DNA from: an uncultured Bacilli bacterium
GTDB lineage: Bacteria; Bacillota_I; Bacilli_A; RF39; UBA660
Assembly: GCA_934101115.1 (NCBI GenBank)
Contig: CAKOPW010000002.1
Location: 62,001 to 126,000, forward strand
Length of the DNA stretch: 64,000 bases
Direction: 5' to 3'
Shown here piece after piece: positions 59,615 through 64,000 of this stretch (within the stretch, counting starts at the first letter, position 1; every line of letters begins with the position of its first letter). The translations under genes were made by a program, and so were the position numbers. The notes beneath the pieces were generated by a model that had not been told where the DNA came from, made no database searches, and saw only the letters and a list, made by a program, of their open reading frames with translations.

Positions 59615-60843
59615 CAAGAGATGAAATAAAAAAATTAGTTGTAGAATGTGAAAATGAATTAACAAATGAATTTAAAGAAATTGATGATAATAAATTTTTC
59701 TTTAGTGAACAAGTGTTGAATAGTTTTAAAAAACATAATTTAAGTGAAAATGCTTTTAATTCCACTACTGGTTATGGATATAATGATTTAGGTAGAGAAA
59801 TTATTGAGAAAGTTTATGCTGATATTTTTAAAAGTGAAAGTGCTGTTGTTAGAAGTCAATTTATATCGGGTTCTCATGCTTTAAATGTTACATTTTTTGC
59901 TCTTTTAAGACCAGGAGATTTACTTCTTTCAATAAGTGGATGTCCATATGATACTTTACATGAAGTTATTGGAATAAAAGAAAACCCAAGTTCACTTGCA
60001 TCTTTTAATATAAAATACGATGAAATAGACTTAGTTAATGATGATTTTGACTATGAGGCAATTGAGTCTTATTTAAAGAAAACTAAAGTTAAAGTTATTG
60101 AAATCCAAAGAAGTAAAGGTTATTCAACAAGAAAATCTTTGAGTATTGAAAAGTTAGAAAAAGTAATTAAATTAATAAAGAATATTGATAAGGATATTAT
60201 AGTTATGGTTGATAACTGTTATTGTGAATTTGTTGAAAGAAAATCTCCAATTGAAGTTGGAGCTGATGTTGCCGTTGGTTCTTTAATAAAAAATTTAGGT
60301 GGAGGTATTGCACCTAATGGAGCTTATGTTGTTGGAAGAAGTGATTTAATTAAATTGGTAGGCGAAAGACTTACACTTCCTGGAGAAGGATTAGAAGTTG
60401 GACCAACGCTTGGAATAAATAAACAAATTTTAGAAGGCTTATTTTTTGCACCAAGTGTTGTTGCTTCCTCTTTAAAAACAGCAGTTTTAACAAGCAAAGT
60501 TATGGAAAACCTTGGATATGATGTTGAACCAAAATACAATGATCATAGATGTGATATTGTTCAAAATATTATATTTAGAGATAGAGAAAAATTAATAAAA
60601 TATGTTCAAGGTGTTCAATATGGATCTCCAATTGATGCAAACGTTACAGCAATTCCTTGGGATATGCCAGGTTATACAGATCAAGTTATAATGGCCTCAG
60701 GTTCATTTACTCAAGGTTCAAGTATCGAGTTTTCATGTGATGCTCCAATAAGAGAGCCATTTATAGCATATCAACAAGGTGGATTAACTTACGAGTATGG
60801 TAAGCTTGGACTTATAAGTGCAATAGAAAATTTAGAAAAGTAG
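59611..60843 (+). CDS. methionine gamma-lyase family PLP enzyme (YnbB-like)
   Basis: The 410-residue fold-type I PLP protein has NSTTGYGYNDLGREIIEKVY, SQFISGSHALNVTFFALLRP, VMVDNCYCEFVE (cofactor Asp), GSLIKNLGGGIAPNGAY (PLP Lys ~227) and a late FTQGSSIEFSCDAPIREP. It matches the Met_gamma_lyase/YnbB family once linked to aluminium resistance; its true reaction is unsettled. It overlaps the SDR gene by 4 bases. Confidence 0.9.
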   Translation: MTRDEIKKLVVECENELTNEFKEIDDNKFFFSEQVLNSFKKHNLSENAFNSTTGYGYNDLGREIIEKVYADIFKSESAVVRSQFISGSHALNVTFFALLRPGDLLLSISGCPYDTLHEVIGIKENPSSLASFNIKYDEIDLVNDDFDYEAIESYLKKTKVKVIEIQRSKGYSTRKSLSIEKLEKVIKLIKNIDKDIIVMVDNCYCEFVERKSPIEVGADVAVGSLIKNLGGGIAPNGAYVVGRSDLIKLVGERLTLPGEGLEVGPTLGINKQILEGLFFAPSVVASSLKTAVLTSKVMENLGYDVEPKYNDHRCDIVQNIIFRDREKLIKYVQGVQYGSPIDANVTAIPWDMPGYTDQVIMASGSFTQGSSIEFSCDAPIREPFIAYQQGGLTYEYGKLGLISAIENLEK

Positions 60844-60866
60844 AGCAAGTTTTGCTCTTTTTTTTT
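60842..60866 (+). terminator. terminator of the YnbB-like gene
   Basis: AGAGCAA (60842-60848)-GTT-TTGCTCT (60852-60858), then T8. The next ~150 bases are AT-rich, with an imperfect hairpin near 60963-60988. Confidence 0.88.
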
Positions 60867-61013
60867 GAAAATAATTAGTTTCAATGAACAAAACTGCCCA
60901 AAATATCAAAAAAATTTAATGAAAAAAATTTTTATTAAATAAAAATAGTTTAGATTTATAGAGTTATACATTTTGTGTAACTTTTTTAATTGATATGAAT
61001 ATTTAAAACTAAC

Positions 61014-61226
61014 TTTACACGCCTAAAAATAAAGTTTATATATTACAACAAATATGTAGTATAATTAAAAATAGGATAGGTGTGTGAAATTAGGTGAAAA
61101 GAAAAAATGTAAGTTAAAATTTCTTAAAGTGTAAAAAAAATTTGAAAAATTTGTGTAAACCCTCCAAAACTCCTTGAAAATCGGGGGGGGTATTATAAAA
61201 TGAAATAGTAGAAAGTAGGTAAAAAT
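61014..61226 (+). promoter_or_regulatory. conserved leader B with G8 tract
   Basis: This second copy of the leader at 10811-11046 has the same ordered blocks: TTTACAC, ACAACAAATATGTAGTATAAT, GATAGGTGTGT, ATTAGGTGAAAA, TTTGTGTAAACCCT, TTGAAAATC, G8 (61183-61190), TATTATAAAA and AGTAGAAAGTAGG. The copies differ in the AT-rich centre and in scattered bases, yet both carry exactly eight G and a CCCT[C/T]C segment able to pair with them. Any -10 after the G tract sits 11-14 bases from TTGAAA, short of 17. Confidence 0.7.
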
Positions 61227-62078
61227 ATGAAGAAGAAAAGAATGCTTATTGTAACAATATTACTAATGGCAATTGGATTTGCAGCAATCTCAACAACATT
61301 AGTAATAAATGGAAATGCAAAAGTAAGCGAAAATGAAGATGACTTCTCAGTTATCTTTACAGCAGCAAGTCTAGATGGAAAAGATGTATATTCAACAGTT
61401 GTAGATGATACAAAAAAGATAATAACATTTGAAACAAGTGAATTAAAAACACTTAATCAAACAAGTATCTTAACTTACGAAGTAACAAACAACTCGAGCA
61501 ATTATGATGCAAATGTAAGTGTAACATGTGTACCAAAGGAAGGAACAACAGCAAAATATACAAGTATCAAAAATAAACTAGAAAATGATGCAACAGTAGT
61601 TAAAGCAAAAAGTTCAGTAAATGGAACATTAACTGTTAACTTAGATAAAACATCAACCGAAGAAGTAAGTGAAGAATATACATGTAAGTTAGAATTTAAT
61701 GCCGTAGAAAGAGATACATTAGGTAGTAGTGAACCAATATATTATTATGAGTTTGGAACACCAACAACATCAAGTGCAACAGATTATACAACACTAGGAA
61801 AAAATGTATTTGTAAGATTAGGAACAGATGATTCAAAAGGTGTATGTATAAATGATAATGGATTATTTTGTATAAAAACAAATGATTATGATAATTCAGT
61901 TTTAGCATTAAAGAATCATTTTGGAGAATCAGCTTGTGATGACTTTGATTCTTACTTCAGCTGCGGCTCTCCTGCGTTCGACTGCACTGCTGATTCAAAT
62001 GGCACTATGCATTGCATTGATAACTCAACTGGTGAGTACTGCACTGTGGACTCGGCTGGTTCTGTCAATTGCAACTAG
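61227..62078 (+). CDS. secreted protein, paralogue of 11047 N-terminus, Cys-rich C-terminus
   Basis: The 283-residue protein has residues 1 to ~165 that match the secreted protein at 11047 closely (signal peptide, GNAKVSENEDDFSVIFTAAS, then LDGKDVYS, and CKLEFNAVER). The rest is unrelated to that protein: a short domain (EPIYYYEFGTPTTSSATDYT onward) and a Cys/Ser/Asp-rich tail with seven Cys, such as CGSPAFDC, GTMHCID and GSVNCN. The last ~48 codons are almost all C- or T-ending. It is probably a surface protein; the exchange of C-terminal domains behind a fixed N-terminus suggests a modular family. Confidence 0.75.
   Translation: MKKKRMLIVTILLMAIGFAAISTTLVINGNAKVSENEDDFSVIFTAASLDGKDVYSTVVDDTKKIITFETSELKTLNQTSILTYEVTNNSSNYDANVSVTCVPKEGTTAKYTSIKNKLENDATVVKAKSSVNGTLTVNLDKTSTEEVSEEYTCKLEFNAVERDTLGSSEPIYYYEFGTPTTSSATDYTTLGKNVFVRLGTDDSKGVCINDNGLFCIKTNDYDNSVLALKNHFGESACDDFDSYFSCGSPAFDCTADSNGTMHCIDNSTGEYCTVDSAGSVNCN
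61936..62075 (+). other. GC-rich, A-poor tail, candidate variable region
   Basis: By hand count, about 47% GC and 20% A on the coding strand over some 148 bases to the stop, against roughly 27% GC elsewhere. Nearly every codon is NNC or NNT (TAC, TTC, AGC, TGC, GGC, TCT, GAC). This is what mutagenesis of AAC/AAT template codons leaves. The segment ends exactly at the stop codon, as variable regions usually do. Confidence 0.5.
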
Positions 62079-62240
62079 TCTATCCCCAAGAAAACCCAAT
62101 ATACTTTGTTTAATTAGTAATATTTTAAATTGAAGATTTGAAAACAAGAATATTCCGTGTGGAAACACAAAATATATGCAGTAAATGAAAATTAGATTAT
62201 AAATATAATGTTTGTTTTCTATTTTATGCTTTTTTTAGTT

Positions 62241-62278
62241 GAGACGTAATTTTAAAATATTATGTCTCTTTTTTTTTA
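62241..62278 (+). terminator. terminator before the amidase gene
   Basis: GAGACGTAAT (62241-62250)-TTTAAAAT-ATTATGTCTC (62259-62268), then T9. Bases 62079-62240 show nothing else recognisable. Confidence 0.88.
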
Positions 62279-62320
62279 TATCTTTTTAGTGTATACTTAT
62301 AATAAGTGGAGTTGGTTAAA

Positions 62321-64000
62321 GTGCGTAGAAAAAAACTATATATAACTTTAGTTTGTTCATTTATTGTTGCTACAATTTTAAGTGTGTTTATTCTACTTAA
62401 TAGTAATAAAATTTTAACTAATTTTAAGATTATAAGTGTAGATAATAATATGCGAGAATATACTGTAAAGTATGAACGAGTTAAAGCAGCTGTTAATTAT
62501 CGTATAACTATATATGATCAAAATGATATAAAAATATATGATGAGATATTTGATTCTAATGTGGCTAAGTTTAATCTAAATAATCTTGAATATGATAACA
62601 CGTATTCTTTAATGGTATATGCAATTGATAAATCAGGTGAAACTCGTCCTGCTAAAAGTGAATATAAATTTAAATGGGATGAAGCAAGCATGGAATATGA
62701 TTCTACAATCTTAAATGATGAAGATTTATATTTAACTATTGATGGTGATTTACAAAATAAACATTATAAAATAGAATGCCTTTTTAATGATGATGTTAAA
62801 CTAAGTGAAGATCTGACCAAAGATGAATACGTTGTTAGTAAGAGTATCTATCAAGGATTATCCGGTGTTTTAAAAGTTCAAATTAAATCTGGTGAAAAGA
62901 TTGTTGATGAGCATAGTTTTTATAACAATATGAATCCTATAAGTGATGTAACTGTTACTTCCATTGAAGATAATTCTATTCTTAAATATAATGACGTGTA
63001 TTTGGAGTTTACTGGTGGAGATAATTCTGAAAGTACTGAGATAAAGATTTATGAAAATAAAAAACTTATTAAAACAAGTTCTACAACTAAGAAAAAAGTT
63101 ATTTTATCTAAAGATTTATTTAAAACTGGATTAAATTATAAAATAGAAGTTATTCCTACTGTTGGTGAATATAAAAAAGAAGCAAGTGTTAATTTTCAAA
63201 TGAGTGAAAAAGAACAATTAAAACCGGTTTATATTTCTAATAATTGGAATCATATAAAACGTGGAACTAAAATTACTTTAGCAAGTCCTGATAAAGATGC
63301 AACTATTTATTATACGTTAGATGGAAATAATCCAGAAAGTTTTGGTATTCCTTATAAAGAACCTATCACGATTAATGAAAGTGTTACATTAAAAGCAGTT
63401 GCTGTAAGTGATAATAAAACAAATAGTATCATTAAGACATATAACATTGACGTAAGTGATATGGCTCAATTAAAGGTGTATATAAGTCCTTCAAATCAAT
63501 CTAAAAACTTTGGAGTTAAAGAAGCTCTTTACACTAATGAAAGAGATGAAATGAATGATTTATCCAATTATATAGTTGAAAGACTTGAACGTTTTGGCGT
63601 AAAAATAAAAAGAAATAATTCTAGTGGAAATATCAATTTATGGTTAAAAGAAAGCAATTATTTTGGTGCTAATTTGCATATTGCAATTCATTCTAATGCA
63701 TCAGTTGATCATACTTCTCGTGGTATTGAAACTTGGATTCATTCAGAGAATAGTGATACTTATAGTCTTGCTAATTTAATTCAAAAAGATTTAGTAAGCA
63801 TATATCCAGATAAAGATGAAGCATATGCTGATCGTGGTGTAAAATATGCGAATGGAGCTTTAGGAGAAGTAAATGATAATTATCTTCCATTTGGAATTTT
63901 AGTTGAAGTTGCACATCATGATTATTATGAAGATGCTTTATGGATTATGCAAAATAAAAAATTAATTGGTTATAATATAGCTGATTCAATATTAAAATAT
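62321..64000 (+). CDS. N-acetylmuramoyl-L-alanine amidase with fibronectin-like and CHB-type domains (3' end cut)
   Basis: The frame is open for 560 codons to the window edge. A GTG start after GGAGTTGG is followed by a membrane anchor (~6-27). Two beta-sandwich repeats come next (e.g. YTVKYERVKAAVNYRITIYD) and then a chitobiase-type segment (YYTLDGNNPES....TLKAVAVSDN, ~328-365). The Amidase_3 domain follows (VYISPSNQSKNFG from ~386, LERFGVKI, HIAIHSNAS with a zinc His, FGILVEVAHHD with the catalytic Glu). It would cut the stem peptide from muramic acid in wall remodelling, spore lysis or germination. TATAAT at 62298-62303. Confidence 0.85.
   Translation, partial: MRRKKLYITLVCSFIVATILSVFILLNSNKILTNFKIISVDNNMREYTVKYERVKAAVNYRITIYDQNDIKIYDEIFDSNVAKFNLNNLEYDNTYSLMVYAIDKSGETRPAKSEYKFKWDEASMEYDSTILNDEDLYLTIDGDLQNKHYKIECLFNDDVKLSEDLTKDEYVVSKSIYQGLSGVLKVQIKSGEKIVDEHSFYNNMNPISDVTVTSIEDNSILKYNDVYLEFTGGDNSESTEIKIYENKKLIKTSSTTKKKVILSKDLFKTGLNYKIEVIPTVGEYKKEASVNFQMSEKEQLKPVYISNNWNHIKRGTKITLASPDKDATIYYTLDGNNPESFGIPYKEPITINESVTLKAVAVSDNKTNSIIKTYNIDVSDMAQLKVYISPSNQSKNFGVKEALYTNERDEMNDLSNYIVERLERFGVKIKRNNSSGNINLWLKESNYFGANLHIAIHSNASVDHTSRGIETWIHSENSDTYSLANLIQKDLVSIYPDKDEAYADRGVKYANGALGEVNDNYLPFGILVEVAHHDYYEDALWIMQNKKLIGYNIADSILKY

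Noticed and set aside
61921..62133. 70-codon plus-strand frame over the 3' end of the 61227 gene
   Set aside because: It is an out-of-frame shadow of the GC-rich tail with no ribosome site.
1..64000. tRNA, rRNA, SRP RNA or tmRNA genes
   Set aside because: No characteristic sequences were noticed. A dedicated covariance search was not possible, so small RNAs could be missed.

Overview
The window is a low-GC (roughly 27% by eye) stretch of a Gram-positive, spore-forming bacterium, most like the uncultured gut Bacilli/RF39-type Firmicutes. The evidence is a tricistronic ger germination operon, spo0A, two YjcZ-type spore peptides, lipoproteins with lipoboxes, LCP, PrsA and CDP-glycerol polymer enzymes, and the Firmicute order rlmN-prpC-prkC-rsgA-rpe. 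TGA is used as a stop (rsgA, the 38399 glycosyltransferase), so the code is standard rather than the mycoplasmal one. The lineage is inferred from gene content only. Both ends cut genes.

Layout. 1-9.3 kb: an unidentified gene tail, a membrane protein, an arylsulfotransferase-like protein, a PHP phosphatase, rpmB, dnaE, a CAP-domain surface protein and ffh. 9.28-10.75 kb: a DUF4143 ATPase cassette between 28-bp direct copies of the ffh 3' end. 10.8-12.6 kb: a secreted protein with a conserved leader containing a G8 tract and a GC-rich, A-poor 3' end. 12.7-16 kb: the germination receptor operon on the minus strand. 16-24.6 kb: UbiB kinase, AI-2E permease, a small type I toxin-antitoxin-like locus, and the rlmN-prpC-prkC-rsgA-rpe operon. 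24.7-37.5 kb: an ECF sigma cluster, ctpA, spo0A, a ClpC-like ATPase, cysS, a YugP protease, prsA and the YjcZ-type peptides. 37.7-45 kb: an envelope polysaccharide cluster (initiating transferase, three GT2 enzymes, a CDP-glycerol transferase, Wzy-like polymerase, Wzx-like flippase). 45-50.2 kb: ankyrin protein, flavodoxin-like reductase, membrane HTH protein, NERD protein. 50.2-51.4 kb: three tandem toxin-antitoxin-like units. 51.4-60.8 kb: LCP ligase, UndP translocase, lipase-like protein, GNAT, sufB, ssb, HAD, uppP, SDR and a Met-gamma-lyase-like enzyme. 61-62.1 kb: a second copy of the G8 leader and secreted protein. The right edge holds a cut cell-wall amidase.

How it fits together. Much of the window serves the cell surface and sporulation. 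UppP and the DUF368 translocase recycle the undecaprenyl carrier used by the polysaccharide cluster, whose product the LCP protein could attach to the wall. PrkC senses the wall through PASTA domains and PrpC reverses it. Spo0A and the ger operon frame the spore cycle, although this Spo0A lacks the phosphoacceptor aspartate.

The strongest candidates for something undescribed are: (1) four copies (three in tandem) of a convergent RNA module with 27-30 residue hydrophobic peptides and covarying 5'-3' complementarity, and (2) a pair of secreted proteins sharing a G8-tract leader and ending in segments that look like diversity-generating-retroelement targets, with no reverse transcriptase in the window.
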